The notes beneath the pieces are model-generated. The model did no database searches. It had not been told where the DNA came from and worked only from the letters and a program-made list of their open reading frames with translations. This document shows, in pieces, positions 8,371 to 18,780 of a stretch of 64,000 nt of DNA. A program made the translations under genes and the position numbers. Within the stretch, counting starts at the first letter, position 1; each line of letters begins with the position of its first letter. Source of the stretch: Streptomyces subrutilus (GTDB taxonomy: Bacteria > Actinomycetota > Actinomycetes > Streptomycetales > Streptomycetaceae); NCBI RefSeq assembly GCF_008704535.1, contig NZ_CP023701.1, forward strand, positions 2,666,001 to 2,730,000, given 5' to 3'.

Positions 8371-8628
8371 CGTAGGGTTCGAGTGGGAAGGACATGATCT
8401 CGGCCACATCCAGCCGGGGTCCGTCAGGGGTGCGAGCCACGGTGGTCGCAACCTGGGTCACGCCTACCCGAACCGCAGTTGTTTCCCGCCATTCCTGGTG
8501 TCGAAACCCGCCGTTCGATGTGACCTGCGTGACGTAAGTCCCGCCCGGTCTGCATCTCGCGGCGGAGGAGGCGTAGCCTTTATTCCCGCTGTCCATACCT
8601 TGTGAAGCGGAAGAGGGCGGTTGCCGCC

Positions 8629-11600
8629 GTGTCGCCACAGTCCCCCAGTAACTCGACCACCACGACCGAAGGAGCAGGGGGCGGGAAGAACCCTGCCTCA
8701 GGCTTCGGCGCCAATGAGTGGCTCGTCGACGAGATCTATCAGCAGTACCTCCAGGACCCGAACTCGGTCGACCGGGCCTGGTGGGACTTCTTCGCCGACT
8801 ACAAGCCGGGGGGCGCTGCCGCTCCCGTGAAGGCCGAAGAGCCGAAGACGTCCCCGACGACGGACGGCGCCTCCGCACAGGCCGCCCCCGCCGTCGCCGC
8901 GGCCCCGCGGGCCACCGCCGCCTCGGGGGCGGCGGACACCGGTTCCGTCTCCGGCTCCTCCGGAGCGACGGCCGCACCCGCGCCCGCGCCGACCTCTGCC
9001 GCCGCGCCCACGCCCGTGTCAGCTCCTGCCCCTGCTCCTGCCACCCCCTCTGGTGCCCCTGCTGTGACTGCCACCTCCCAGGCCCAGGCCGCCGCACCGG
9101 CCGCGCCCGCCCCTCAGGCCGCGGCTCCGGCCGCCGCTCCCTCCTCCGCAGCCCCGAAGGCCGCGCCTGCCGCCGAGGCCCCCGCGGGCCCCGAGCTGGT
9201 GACGCTCCGCGGCCCGTCCGCTGCCGTCGTCAAGAACATGAACGCCTCGCTGGAGGTGCCCACGGCCACGTCCGTGCGCGCCGTCCCGGTGAAGCTGCTG
9301 TTCGACAACCGCATCGTCATCAACAACCACCTCAAGCGCGCCCGGGGCGGGAAGATCTCCTTCACCCACCTCATCGGCTACGCGATGGTGCAGGCCATCA
9401 AGGCCATGCCGTCGATGAACCACTCCTTCGCGGAGAAGGACGGCAAGCCGACCCTGGTCAAGCCGGAGCACATCAACTTCGGCCTGGCGATCGACCTGGT
9501 GAAGCCGAACGGCGACCGCCAGCTCGTCGTCGCCGGCATCAAGAAGGCCGAGACCCTCAACTTCTTCGAGTTCTGGCAGGCGTACGAGGACATCGTCCGC
9601 CGCGCCCGCGTCGGCAAGCTGACGATGGACGACTTCACCGGCGTCACGGTCTCGCTGACCAACCCCGGCGGCCTGGGCACCGTCCACTCCGTGCCCCGCC
9701 TGATGCCCGGACAGTCGGTCATCATGGGCGTCGGCTCCATGGACTACCCCGCCGAGTTCCAGGGCACCTCGCAGGACACCCTGAACAAGCTGGGCATCTC
9801 CAAGGTCATGACGCTGACCTCGACCTACGACCACCGGGTCATCCAGGGCGCGGCCTCCGGCGAGTTCCTGCGGATCGTCGCGAACCTGCTGCTCGGCGAG
9901 AACGGCTTCTACGACGACGTCTTCGAGGCGCTGCGCATCCCGTACGAGCCGGTCCGCTGGCTCCGGGACATCGACGCCTCGCACGACGACGACGTCACCA
10001 AGGCCGCCCGCGTCTTCGAGCTGATCCACTCCTACCGGGTCCGCGGCCACGTCATGGCCGACACCGACCCGCTGGAGTACAAGCAGCGCAAGCACCCCGA
10101 CCTCGACATCACCGAGCACGGCCTCACCCTGTGGGACCTGGAGCGCGAGTTCGCGGTCGGCGGCTTCTCCGGCAAGTCGATGATGAAGCTCCGCGACATC
10201 CTCGGCGTGCTGCGCGACTCGTACTGCCGCACCACCGGCGTCGAGTTCATGCACATCCAGGACCCGAAGCAGCGCCGCTGGATCCAGGACCGCATCGAGC
10301 GCCCGCACAGCAAGCCGGAGCGCGAGGAGCAGCTGCGCATCCTGCGCCGGCTGAACGCCGCGGAGGCCTTCGAGACCTTCCTGCAGACGAAGTACGTCGG
10401 CCAGAAGCGGTTCTCCCTGGAGGGCGGCGAGTCCGTCATCCCGCTGCTCGACGCGGTCATCGACTCGGCCGCCGAGGCCCGCCTCGAAGAGGTCGCGATC
10501 GGCATGGCACACCGCGGCCGGCTGAACGTGCTGGCGAACATCGTCGGCAAGTCCTACGCGCAGATCTTCCGCGAGTTCGAGGGCAACCTCGACCCGAAGT
10601 CCATGCACGGCTCCGGCGACGTCAAGTACCACCTGGGCGCCGAGGGCACCTTCACCGGCCTGGACGGCGAGCAGATCAAGGTCTCGCTCGTCGCCAACCC
10701 CTCCCACCTGGAGGCCGTGGACCCGGTCCTGGAGGGCGTGGTCCGCGCCAAGCAGGACATCATCAACAAGGGCGGCACGGACTTCACGGTCCTGCCGGTC
10801 GCCCTGCACGGCGACGCGGCCTTCGCGGGCCAGGGCGTGGTCGCGGAGACGCTGAACATGTCGCAGCTGCGCGGCTACCGCACCGGCGGCACCGTGCACG
10901 TGGTCATCAACAACCAGGTCGGCTTCACCGCCGCCCCGGAGTCCTCGCGTTCCTCGATGTACGCGACCGACGTGGCCCGCATGATCGAGGCGCCGATCTT
11001 CCACGTGAACGGCGACGACCCGGAGGCCGTGGTCCGCATCGCGCGGCTCGCCTTCGAGTTCCGCCAGGCGTTCAACAAGGACGTGGTCATCGACCTCATC
11101 TGCTACCGCCGCCGCGGCCACAACGAGTCCGACAACCCGGCCTTCACGCAGCCGCTGATGTACGACCTGATCGACAAGAAGCGCTCGGTGCGCAAGCTGT
11201 ACACCGAGTCCCTCATCGGTCGTGGCGACATCACGCTGGAAGAGGCCGAGCAGGCGCTCCAGGACTTCCAGGGCCAGTTGGAGAAGGTGTTCGCGGAGGT
11301 CCGCGAGGCCGCCACGCAGCCGGCCGCCGGCGCCCCGGTGGCGCCCGTGCAGGTCGCGCAGGTGTTCCCGGTCGCCGTGAACACCGCGATCTCCCAGGAG
11401 TTCGTGAAGCGGATCGCCGAGGCCCAGGTCAACATCCCCGACAACGTCACCGTGCACCCGCGCCTGCTGCCGCAGCTGCAGCGCCGCGCGGCGATGATCG
11501 ACGAGGGCACCATCGACTGGGGCATGGGCGAGACCCTGGCCTTCGGTTCGCTGCTGATGGAGGGCACTCCGGTCCGGCTCTCCGGCCAGGACTCGCGCCG

Positions 11601-12561
11601 CGGCACGTTCGGCCAGCGCCACGCGGTCCTCATCGACCGGGAGACCGGCGAGGACTACACCCCGCTGCAGTACCTGTCGGACGACCAGGCCCGCTACAAC
11701 GTCTACGACTCGCTGCTCTCCGAGTACGCGGCCATGGGCTTCGAGTACGGCTACTCGCTGGCCCGCCCGGACGCGCTGGTGCTGTGGGAGGCGCAGTTCG
11801 GCGACTTCGTCAACGGCGCGCAGACCGTCGTCGACGAGTTCATCTCCTCGGCCGAGCAGAAGTGGGGCCAGACCTCCGGCGTCACGCTGCTGCTGCCGCA
11901 CGGCTACGAGGGCCAGGGCCCGGACCACTCGTCCGCGCGTCCCGAGCGCTTCCTGCAGATGTGCGCGCAGGACAACATGACGGTCGCGATGCCGACCCTG
12001 CCGTCGAACTACTTCCACCTGCTGCGCTGGCAGGTCCACAACCCGCACCACAAGCCGCTCATCGTCTTCACCCCGAAGTCGATGCTGCGCCTGAAGGCCG
12101 CGGCGTCGAAGGCGGAGGAGTTCACCACCGGTTCGTTCCGTCCGGTCATCGGCGACAGCACGGTGGACCCGAACGCGGTCCGCAAGGTCGTCTTCTGCGC
12201 GGGCAAGGTCTACTACGACCTGGAGGCCGAGCGGGAGAAGCGCGGCATCACGGACACCGCGATCATCCGCATCGAGCGGCTGTACCCGCTGGCCGGCGCG
12301 GAACTCCAGGCGGAGATCGCCAAGTTCCCGAACGCCGCGAAGTACATCTGGGCGCAGGAGGAGCCGGCGAACCAGGGTGCGTGGCCGTTCATCGCGCTGA
12401 ACCTGATCGACCACCTCGACCTGGCGGTCGGCGCGGACGTCCCGGCGGGCGAGCGCCTGCGGCGCATCTCGCGCCCGCACGGCTCGTCCCCGGCGGTGGG
12501 CTCGGCCAAGCGGCACCAGGCGGAGCAGCAGCTCCTCCTGAACGAGGTCTTCGAGGCCTAG
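8629..12561 (+). CDS. kgd: Multifunctional 2-oxoglutarate metabolism enzyme (KGD, fused E2-E1)
   Basis: A 1310-residue cytosolic enzyme of the actinobacterial KGD type. After a short E1-like N-terminus ([30 protein letters not shown]) comes an Ala/Pro-rich linker (about 55-190), an acyltransferase (E2o) domain (about 190-440) with the catalytic TYDHRVIQG motif, and a thiamine-diphosphate E1o domain (about 445-1310) with [21 protein letters not shown] and the NNQVGFT cofactor loop. It decarboxylates 2-oxoglutarate in the TCA cycle and passes succinyl groups on for succinyl-CoA formation. There is no lipoyl domain, as is normal for this family. The GTG at 8629 gives the usual N-terminus (M)SPQSPSNS; a GTG 27 bases upstream is less likely. 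The 258 bases upstream hold no gene. Confidence 0.96.
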   Translation: MSPQSPSNSTTTTEGAGGGKNPASGFGANEWLVDEIYQQYLQDPNSVDRAWWDFFADYKPGGAAAPVKAEEPKTSPTTDGASAQAAPAVAAAPRATAASGAADTGSVSGSSGATAAPAPAPTSAAAPTPVSAPAPAPATPSGAPAVTATSQAQAAAPAAPAPQAAAPAAAPSSAAPKAAPAAEAPAGPELVTLRGPSAAVVKNMNASLEVPTATSVRAVPVKLLFDNRIVINNHLKRARGGKISFTHLIGYAMVQAIKAMPSMNHSFAEKDGKPTLVKPEHINFGLAIDLVKPNGDRQLVVAGIKKAETLNFFEFWQAYEDIVRRARVGKLTMDDFTGVTVSLTNPGGLGTVHSVPRLMPGQSVIMGVGSMDYPAEFQGTSQDTLNKLGISKVMTLTSTYDHRVIQGAASGEFLRIVANLLLGENGFYDDVFEALRIPYEPVRWLRDIDASHDDDVTKAARVFELIHSYRVRGHVMADTDPLEYKQRKHPDLDITEHGLTLWDLEREFAVGGFSGKSMMKLRDILGVLRDSYCRTTGVEFMHIQDPKQRRWIQDRIERPHSKPEREEQLRILRRLNAAEAFETFLQTKYVGQKRFSLEGGESVIPLLDAVIDSAAEARLEEVAIGMAHRGRLNVLANIVGKSYAQIFREFEGNLDPKSMHGSGDVKYHLGAEGTFTGLDGEQIKVSLVANPSHLEAVDPVLEGVVRAKQDIINKGGTDFTVLPVALHGDAAFAGQGVVAETLNMSQLRGYRTGGTVHVVINNQVGFTAAPESSRSSMYATDVARMIEAPIFHVNGDDPEAVVRIARLAFEFRQAFNKDVVIDLICYRRRGHNESDNPAFTQPLMYDLIDKKRSVRKLYTESLIGRGDITLEEAEQALQDFQGQLEKVFAEVREAATQPAAGAPVAPVQVAQVFPVAVNTAISQEFVKRIAEAQVNIPDNVTVHPRLLPQLQRRAAMIDEGTIDWGMGETLAFGSLLMEGTPVRLSGQDSRRGTFGQRHAVLIDRETGEDYTPLQYLSDDQARYNVYDSLLSEYAAMGFEYGYSLARPDALVLWEAQFGDFVNGAQTVVDEFISSAEQKWGQTSGVTLLLPHGYEGQGPDHSSARPERFLQMCAQDNMTVAMPTLPSNYFHLLRWQVHNPHHKPLIVFTPKSMLRLKAAASKAEEFTTGSFRPVIGDSTVDPNAVRKVVFCAGKVYYDLEAEREKRGITDTAIIRIERLYPLAGAELQAEIAKFPNAAKYIWAQEEPANQGAWPFIALNLIDHLDLAVGADVPAGERLRRISRPHGSSPAVGSAKRHQAEQQLLLNEVFEA

Positions 12562-12582
12562 TCGGCGCGCGGTTCGGCAGTA

Positions 12583-12618
12583 CGGAAGGCCCGGCCCCCC
12601 AGGGGGCCGGGCCTTCCG
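12583..12618. terminator. Strong hairpin terminator between convergent kgd and TIR-NB-ARC genes
   Basis: A perfect 17-bp stem (12583-12599 with 12602-12618; arm CGGAAGGCCCGGCCCCC) with a minimal loop lies between two convergent stop codons. It probably serves both directions; there is no U-tract, which is common in Streptomyces. Confidence 0.88.
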
Positions 12619-12649
12619 GCGCTCGGCGGCGGGGCCGGGCCCCCTGGGG

Positions 12650-15600
12650 CTACGGCTGGGGTTCGAAGTCCCAGTAGGGCCGGGTCCGCTGCTTCGCCGA
12701 GACCGTGTGGACGTGCTGTGCCCCGAGCGTGCGGGCCAGGCCCCGGATGCCGGCCTCCTCGTGCTTGCCGGCCTCCACGTCCTCCCGTACCGACCGCAGG
12801 TCCGCGGCCAGGGCGATCTGTGCGCTCAGCGTCATCGGGTGGTCCGGGCCGAGCACCCGTTCGGCGGTCCGCAGCGTCTCGCGGCTGAGGTCGAGCGCGT
12901 CCTCCAGCCGTCCGGTGATGTTGCGGTGCCCGGTGGCGTTCAGGGCGCAGCCCAGCGTCCAGGGGTGGCGGTCCCCGAGCGCCCCCCGCATCCCGGTCAG
13001 TGCCCGCTCGGCCAGGTCCAGGGCCTCGGCGCGCTCGCCCTGCGCGCGGAGCACCAGGCCGAGGTTGCCGACGGTGCCGATGCTGTACGGGTGGTCGGGG
13101 CCCAGCTGCGACCGGTAGCCGCGGACCACGTCCTCGGAGATCCGGCGGGCCTCGCCGATGTCCCCGTACTCGCGCAGGTAGGTGGCGTAGTCGGAGGCGA
13201 CCATCAGGGTCCACGGGTAGTCCACCCCGAAGACGCGGGTGGCCCGCTCCCACACGGTCCGCAGCCGCAGCCCGGCTCCCGGGATGTCCCCGGAACGGCG
13301 CAGGCACAGCCCGAGGTTGTGTTCGGCGCGCAGTGTCTGCGGATGGCCGGCCCCCAGGACCTGGGCGTTGAGCCGGGCGCCCTGCTCCTGGCGGGTCTGG
13401 GCCTCCCGGTAGCGGCCCGTCAGCCGCAGCCCCATGGCGCAGGCGATGCCGGAGGCGAGGGTGGAGATGTGCAGGGACTTCAGGACGCGCTCGCGCCGGC
13501 GCAGGGTGTCCAGGTCGAGGTCGTAGGCCTCCTGGTAGCGGCCCAGCAGGCGGTAGGTGGCGGCGAGGTTGTTCTGGGCGTCGAGGGTGGTGGAGTCGTC
13601 CTCGCCGAGGAGTTCGCGGTAGGTGGCCAGGACGTGCTCGAAGATCGCGCGGGCGGGCTCGAACGCGGCGATGCACAGCAGGACGCCGCCGTAGGCGCTG
13701 CTCGCGCGCAGGGTCTCCAGGTCGCGTTCGCCGCGCTCCTCGGTGAGCCGGTCGGCGACGGCCCGGGTGAGGGTCTCGGCGCGGCGGAACAGCCCGAGGT
13801 TGCGCAGGGCCCCGCCGTACGGGTAGCTGAGCTCGCGGACCTTCGCGTGGTCCTCGCCCAGCAGGGCCCGCCAGGACCGGTCGGTCTCCTCGCACAGCCG
13901 CAGGCAGGTGCGGTACTCGCCGGCGAGGATCAGGTAGCGCAGGCAGTGCAGCAGGAACGTCTGGATGCGCGGGTTGCTGCTGGTCAGAACGCCGGCGGGG
14001 TCGAGGTGGGGGACGAGTTCGGCGTAGCGGGGCCACAGCCGCGCGTCGGAGGGGCGTCCCGGGTCGGCGGCGGCGAGGACCTGGCGGACGGCGCGGGCCA
14101 GCGGTTCGGCCTCATCCCGGGAGAGGTTGGCGCGGACGATGCCGTGGACCATGCGGTGCAGCTGGACGGTCTCCAGCCCGCCGCCGCCCTCCTCCACGGG
14201 CAGGTCGGAGTACTCCAGGCGGACGACGGAGAACTGGACGAGCTTGTTGAGGGCGGCGTTCCACCTGATCCGGTCGTTGATGAGCCCGGCGAGCTGCTCG
14301 GGCACGTCGTCGACGGGGAACTCGCTCAGCAGCCGCAGCGGCACCGGCCCGGGGGCGAAGAACACGAACAGCCGCAGCAGGGCGAGGGCGTCGGGGAAGT
14401 TCTCCCGGACGTTGTTGAGCAGTATGGCCAGCGCGGTGGGGAAGGGCAGCGGGTAGTCGTCGGAGACGGTGACGGCGTCGCGGGAGTCGAGGCGGCTCTG
14501 GAGCAGGGCCAGGTAGTCGCCGACCGTCAGCGGGGAGTCGGCGAGCCAGCCGGCGGTCTGGTCGAGGGCGAGCGGGTAGTCCTCCAGGGCCTCGGCGAGC
14601 TGGTCGGCCTCCTCGGCGGTGAGCCGCAGGGCCCGGCGCCGGATGAAGGTGACGGACTCGGGGCGGGCGTAGAGGGGCACTTCGACGAGGCTGGTGTGGC
14701 GGGCGGCCCACTCCCGGTTGCGGGAGGTGATGATGACGTCGCCCGCGCCCGAGGGCAGCAGGTCGGTGAGGTCGTCGGGGTTGTCGCAGCCGTCGAAGAC
14801 CAGCAGCCAGCGGTGGTACGGGTTCCCGCGCCGCAGGGCTTCGAGGACGGCCCGGATCTGCTCGCCGTAGCTGCCGGCGCCGCGCGGCAGGCCGAGGGCG
14901 GGGGCCAGGTCGGCGAGGCGTTCGCGGAGGGTCGGCCGGTCCTCGGCGGGGACCCACCAGACGACGTCGTACTCGGAGGCGAAGCGGTAGGCGTACTCGG
15001 TGGCGAGCTGGGTCTTGCCGACGCCGGACAGCCCGAGGAGGGTGACGGTGGAGGCTCCGGGCGGGGCTTCGGTGAGGGCGGCGCGCAGGGTGCCGATGAC
15101 GTCGTTGCGGCCGGTGAAGCGGGGGTTGCGGCGCGGGACGCGGCCCCAGATCTCGGGCGGGTCGTTGGGGAAGCGGGGGCCGCGGCGGCCGGTCTCGGTG
15201 CCGATCCGGTCGGTGGGCAGTTCCAGGCGGCGCAGCACGCGGTATTCGGCCTCGTACGCGTCGAGGCCCCACAGGTCGGTCTTCTCCAGGACGGCGACGG
15301 CGCTGGGCAGCGGGGCGTCGGTGAGGCAGACGGCGGCGAACCGGTCGGGGTGGTCGTCGGTGACGGTGCGCAGCGCCGTGTTCCACTCCTCGTCGGTGTG
15401 GGTGCCGGCGGAGAAGTAGCGCTCGCTGAGGACGAGGAGGACCCGGCTGCCGGAGCGGGCGAGGTCGTCGAGGGCGGGCACCAGTCCGGTGCTCTGCGGG
15501 TCCCAGCGCTGGAGGGCGACGCGGTGGCCGTGCTCCTCCAGCCGGTGGGCGATCCACACGGCCCAGGGGCGGTTGAATCCGGCGAAGCTGATGACGAAGC

Positions 15601-15745
15601 GCTGCGGCGGGAGCTGGCCGGGGCCCTGGCCCGGACTCTGGCCGTGGCCCTGGGCCTGGACCGGCTGGTGCTGGTGCGGGTGTTGGTGCTGGTGGCCCTG
15701 GTGCTGGGCCGCCTCGTCGCGGTCCTGTCGGCTACCGGTGGTCAT
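12650..15745 (-). CDS. TIR-NB-ARC-TPR protein of the FxSxx-COOH system (FxsT-like, NLR-like receptor)
   Basis: A 1031-residue three-part protein. A His/Gln-rich tail (15-45) precedes a TIR-like domain (about 48-180: RFVISFAGFNRPWAVWIAHRLEEHG, then VLLVLSERYF and DEEWNTAL). An NB-ARC/STAND ATPase follows (about 205-520) with P-loop GLSGVGKT (238-245), Walker B LLVFDGCDN and sensor VIITSRN. The C-terminal half is made of TPR_10/12-type repeats with the signature LG.DHP.TL....NL. The layout matches the actinobacterial 'FxSxx-COOH system tetratricopeptide repeat protein' family. It probably oligomerises on ATP and ligand binding to activate the TIR effector; TIR NADase activity is not proven here. 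It is the last gene of a reverse-strand cluster, 64 bases after the HEXXH gene. ATG at 15745, with GGGAGA upstream. Confidence 0.88.
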   Translation of the reverse strand: MTTGSRQDRDEAAQHQGHQHQHPHQHQPVQAQGHGQSPGQGPGQLPPQRFVISFAGFNRPWAVWIAHRLEEHGHRVALQRWDPQSTGLVPALDDLARSGSRVLLVLSERYFSAGTHTDEEWNTALRTVTDDHPDRFAAVCLTDAPLPSAVAVLEKTDLWGLDAYEAEYRVLRRLELPTDRIGTETGRRGPRFPNDPPEIWGRVPRRNPRFTGRNDVIGTLRAALTEAPPGASTVTLLGLSGVGKTQLATEYAYRFASEYDVVWWVPAEDRPTLRERLADLAPALGLPRGAGSYGEQIRAVLEALRRGNPYHRWLLVFDGCDNPDDLTDLLPSGAGDVIITSRNREWAARHTSLVEVPLYARPESVTFIRRRALRLTAEEADQLAEALEDYPLALDQTAGWLADSPLTVGDYLALLQSRLDSRDAVTVSDDYPLPFPTALAILLNNVRENFPDALALLRLFVFFAPGPVPLRLLSEFPVDDVPEQLAGLINDRIRWNAALNKLVQFSVVRLEYSDLPVEEGGGGLETVQLHRMVHGIVRANLSRDEAEPLARAVRQVLAAADPGRPSDARLWPRYAELVPHLDPAGVLTSSNPRIQTFLLHCLRYLILAGEYRTCLRLCEETDRSWRALLGEDHAKVRELSYPYGGALRNLGLFRRAETLTRAVADRLTEERGERDLETLRASSAYGGVLLCIAAFEPARAIFEHVLATYRELLGEDDSTTLDAQNNLAATYRLLGRYQEAYDLDLDTLRRRERVLKSLHISTLASGIACAMGLRLTGRYREAQTRQEQGARLNAQVLGAGHPQTLRAEHNLGLCLRRSGDIPGAGLRLRTVWERATRVFGVDYPWTLMVASDYATYLREYGDIGEARRISEDVVRGYRSQLGPDHPYSIGTVGNLGLVLRAQGERAEALDLAERALTGMRGALGDRHPWTLGCALNATGHRNITGRLEDALDLSRETLRTAERVLGPDHPMTLSAQIALAADLRSVREDVEAGKHEEAGIRGLARTLGAQHVHTVSAKQRTRPYWDFEPQP

Positions 15746-15809
15746 GCGGCCGTCTCCCTGGAATCCGGGCGCTGGACGGGGTTGAAAAGGTACCGCAGCG
15801 GACGGCCCG

Positions 15810-17198
15810 TCAGCCCTGTCCGGCGTCGCGGTTCTCGGGTGCGTCCGGTCCCCGCGCCGTGTCCCGGACCCGGGTGAACGGGGCGAGTTCGGGGTGCGCC
15901 TCGCACCAGGAGCGGCGCTCGCGCTCGACGGCGCGGCGGGCGGTGGCGTGCTGGTCGGCCGGGGGCGGCAGGTCGTCCATGGCGCGCTCGGCGCCGTGCA
16001 TCGCCTCGACGAACTCCCGGCCGGGAGGGGTGAGGTGCGGATGCTCGCGCAGGACGGGCAGGACGGCGGCCACCTGGGCGCGGATGCGGGCGTGCTGGGC
16101 CCAGGCGCCCCGGGCCCCGTAGAGGGCGGCGCGCTGCCAGTACCCGGCCAGGGCCAGGTGGGCGTAGGCGCCGTGCAGCAGCCCGTCGAGGGGGCGGGGG
16201 TCGGTCCGCCAGGGGGCCCAGTGGCGGGGGGTGCGGTCGGCGGTGTGCAGGGTCAGTACGTCGGCGAGGGCGGCGAGCTTGCCGTGCTGGACCTCGTGGA
16301 CGAGGGTGGCGGCGAGCGCGGGCGGGGGCTGCGTCCGGGCGAGCACGGAGCCGGCGGCCGCGGGCAGGGTGGCGCCGCTGGAGCGGGAGCCGCCGGCCAG
16401 CGGCACGACGGAGCGCAGGAGCTGGACGGTTTCGCCCGCGCGCTGGGTGTCGTACCGCTCCAGGAGGGTGAGGGCGCCGGACCACTGGGTGTCCCAGCGC
16501 TTGTGTCCCTTGGGGGTGAGCCGGCGGGCCGGGCGGACCGGCGCCGGGTGGGCGCCGTCGGGCGCCCGGTAGGGATCGAGGTCGTCGAGGGAGGTGCCGC
16601 CGCCGGGCAGGGCGTGCAGGGGGAGGGCGGCCGGGTCGTCGGGGTCCCAGGAGCCCGCGGTGAGGGTGACCGGGCCGGGGTGGGGCGGACGCAGCAGGCC
16701 GAGGGTGGGCAGGAGGAGGCGGCCGTGCCGGGGGCGCAGGGTGGTGGCGAAGTCGATCCCGGCGCGCAGGGCCGCGGCTGCGGCGAGGGCCCCGAGGTGG
16801 TCGAGGTCGGGCGCCGGCCCGTACGGGGCGTGCAGGCGGCGCAGGGTCTCCTCGGCCCAGACTCCGGTGGCGGGGTAGTGCAGTACGTCGCGTACGGCGG
16901 ACGGGTCCTTGCGCTCGGCCTCCTCCAGCAGGGACCAGTGGTCTGCGGCCTCCCCGGCCGGTCCGCCGGGGGCGGCGTCGAGGATCGCCCGGAGCAGCAC
17001 CAGCCGCTTGGAGCGGCGTATGTCGCGGACCAGGCGGGTGCCGTCGGCGGAGGGCTCGGTGGAGGCGAGCGCGCGCAGGGTGCGGGAGGGGACGGCGAAG
17101 GGCGCGAGCGGGTCGCGGGGTTCGCCGGGCGCGGGCGGGCGGGCACGGCCGGGGGCGGGGCGGTCGGGTGCCGGGACGGGGTCGCGGGGGCCGGTCAC
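15810..17198 (-). CDS. HEXXH-motif putative peptide-modification protein of the FxsA/FxsB system
   Basis: The 462-residue product carries LVHEVQHGKL with HEVQH at residues 301-305, the zinc-metallohydrolase signature that defines the 'HEXXH motif domain' family found beside FxsB radical SAM enzymes. The N-terminus is Pro-rich; the rest is mostly helical. It may cleave or modify the FxsA peptide, but this is inferred from family and context only. The GTG at 17198 overlaps the fxsB stop (GTGA), so the two are coupled. No signal peptide, so probably cytosolic. Confidence 0.85.
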   Translation of the reverse strand: MTGPRDPVPAPDRPAPGRARPPAPGEPRDPLAPFAVPSRTLRALASTEPSADGTRLVRDIRRSKRLVLLRAILDAAPGGPAGEAADHWSLLEEAERKDPSAVRDVLHYPATGVWAEETLRRLHAPYGPAPDLDHLGALAAAAALRAGIDFATTLRPRHGRLLLPTLGLLRPPHPGPVTLTAGSWDPDDPAALPLHALPGGGTSLDDLDPYRAPDGAHPAPVRPARRLTPKGHKRWDTQWSGALTLLERYDTQRAGETVQLLRSVVPLAGGSRSSGATLPAAAGSVLARTQPPPALAATLVHEVQHGKLAALADVLTLHTADRTPRHWAPWRTDPRPLDGLLHGAYAHLALAGYWQRAALYGARGAWAQHARIRAQVAAVLPVLREHPHLTPPGREFVEAMHGAERAMDDLPPPADQHATARRAVERERRSWCEAHPELAPFTRVRDTARGPDAPENRDAGQG

Positions 17199-18556
17199 GG
17201 GGCGGCCGCCCGGCGGGTGCCGCCCGGGCGCGCCCCGGGAGGCCCGATGGCGGGCGGGGCCGCGGGGCCGGGTCCCGGGGGCGGCGGGGCGGCGGCCGCC
17301 GTGTGGAGGGCGGCGGCGATGTGGCGGATCAGGACCTGGAGGTCGGCGCAGTAGACGGAGGGCTGGCGGAAGCCCTCGCCGGCGAGGTAGCGGTGCGGGT
17401 AGTGCCCGCCGCCGCACACCTCCACCAGCTCGCAGGCCCGGCAGCCGGCGGCGAGCGCTTCCCGGCCGAGCTGGCGGGCGGCGAACCCGGGGTGGTCGAG
17501 GAGGTCGTCGAAGCTGTGCGCGGCCAGCGTCATCCCGGTGGCGGCGGCGCCCTCGTAGGCGGATTTCAGCGAGTCGGCCTGTTCGATGGTGCCGTCGGTC
17601 TCTATGACGGCGGTGGTGGCGGGCGCGAGCCCGAGGGTCTCGGTGGCGGCGGGCAGGCCGAGCAGCAGGGCGATGATCTCCTCGAACATCCTGATCCCGG
17701 TGCGCCGCTCCCCGTCGTGCCACCAGCGTTCGAACACGGCCAGCAGCCAGTCCGCGTACGGGGCCCGGCCGGGGCGGTCCGCGCGGTGGCCGGGGGGCGG
17801 GGAGCTGCGGTTGGCGAGCGGCAGGAGCAGCCCGAGGCGGGGCGGGGCGAAGGCGAGCAGGGACTCGTACGTCTCCACCGGGTCCTGGTCGAGGTCGATG
17901 ACGCACAGGACCCCGGCGAAGCTGTCCGGGTGCCGGGCCAGGAGCCGCAGCCCGCGGGCCGCGGCGGCGAACCCGGGGCGCCCGGAGCGGTCCACGCGGC
18001 GGTCGTTGTGCACGGGCAGTCCTCCGTCGAGGCTGACGCCGACCCGGATGCCCGCGTCCGCCAGGGCGGCGAGGCGGCCTCGGGTGAGGAGGGTGCCGTT
18101 GGTCTGCACGGCGGCCGTGACGCGGGTGCGCGGGGAGCTGCGGGCGACGGCGGCCCGTACGGCGTCCACGGGCCCGGCCAGCCGGGCGGGCGCGGTGAGC
18201 AGGGGCTCGCCGCCGTGCAGCACGAGGTCCACGCGGGGCAGGTCGTGGGCGGCGGCGTGCTCGGCTATCCGGTCGGCGGCGCGGGCGATGGTGGCCGGGG
18301 TCATGGTGACGGGCTGGTCGCGCCAGCCCTGGTCGGCCATCTCGTAGACGTAGCAGTAGGTGCAGGCGAGGTTGCAGCGGCTGCGCGTCTTGAGCACGAA
18401 CTGCCGTATCGGGTGGGGCCGGTGGCCGGCCGCCCGCAGGGCGGGTACGTCGAGACGGGCGTAGGGCCACGGCGCGTGGCGGGCGTGGTGCGCCCGCAGG
18501 ACCCGGCCGGAGCGCGCGGGCAGCAGGGCGTCGCCGCCCGTGATCGCTTGCCTCAT
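17195..18556 (-). CDS. fxsB: Radical SAM/SPASM protein, FxsB family
   Basis: A 453-residue enzyme. The radical-SAM cluster motif CNLACTYC (Cys61, Cys65, Cys68) is followed by the GGEPLL SAM-binding motif, and the C-terminus has a SPASM-type Cys-rich region (GCRACELVEVCGGG ... VYCADL) for auxiliary Fe-S clusters. FxsB enzymes are predicted to modify a small peptide ending in F-x-S-x-x; a candidate peptide gene lies 224 bases upstream. The chemistry (thioether, epimerisation or other) is unknown. A proline-rich tail ends the protein. ATG at 18556. Confidence 0.92.
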   Translation of the reverse strand: MRQAITGGDALLPARSGRVLRAHHARHAPWPYARLDVPALRAAGHRPHPIRQFVLKTRSRCNLACTYCYVYEMADQGWRDQPVTMTPATIARAADRIAEHAAAHDLPRVDLVLHGGEPLLTAPARLAGPVDAVRAAVARSSPRTRVTAAVQTNGTLLTRGRLAALADAGIRVGVSLDGGLPVHNDRRVDRSGRPGFAAAARGLRLLARHPDSFAGVLCVIDLDQDPVETYESLLAFAPPRLGLLLPLANRSSPPPGHRADRPGRAPYADWLLAVFERWWHDGERRTGIRMFEEIIALLLGLPAATETLGLAPATTAVIETDGTIEQADSLKSAYEGAAATGMTLAAHSFDDLLDHPGFAARQLGREALAAGCRACELVEVCGGGHYPHRYLAGEGFRQPSVYCADLQVLIRHIAAALHTAAAAPPPPGPGPAAPPAIGPPGARPGGTRRAAAP

Positions 18557-18707
18557 CGCCTGTGCCTCCCGCCCGAGCCCCCGCCGGAAAGTGCCCCCTG
18601 CGGACGGTCCATCCCTGCCCTGGGGAGGGTGCCCGCTAACGGCGGAAAGTGGTCAACTGCACGGCACACGGGGCCGGGGACGGTCGGGTCCGGTCGGGGT
18701 CCGCGGA

Positions 18708-18779
18708 GCTCACACGGCGCACGCGGCTCGTTCGCTCACACGGCGCGCACGGCTTTCACGGCTCCCATCGCTCGCACGG
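18708..18779. repeat. Short degenerate repeats between fxsA and fxsB
   Basis: The 13-mer GCTCACACGGCGC occurs at 18708 and again at 18734, followed by several CACGGCT and TCGC units up to the fxsA stop codon. The role is unknown; it may be a leader structure or a relic of duplication. Confidence 0.45.
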
Positions 18780-18780
18780 C

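Noticed and set aside
12707..15877. Long plus-strand frame over the TIR-NB-ARC gene
   Set aside because: It is antisense to a gene with clear TIR, NB-ARC and TPR motifs; no domain or ribosome site of its own.
18715..18770. Ten-codon ORF MGAVKAVRAV after fxsA
   Set aside because: It lies wholly within low-complexity repeats, with no ribosome site evidence beyond chance.
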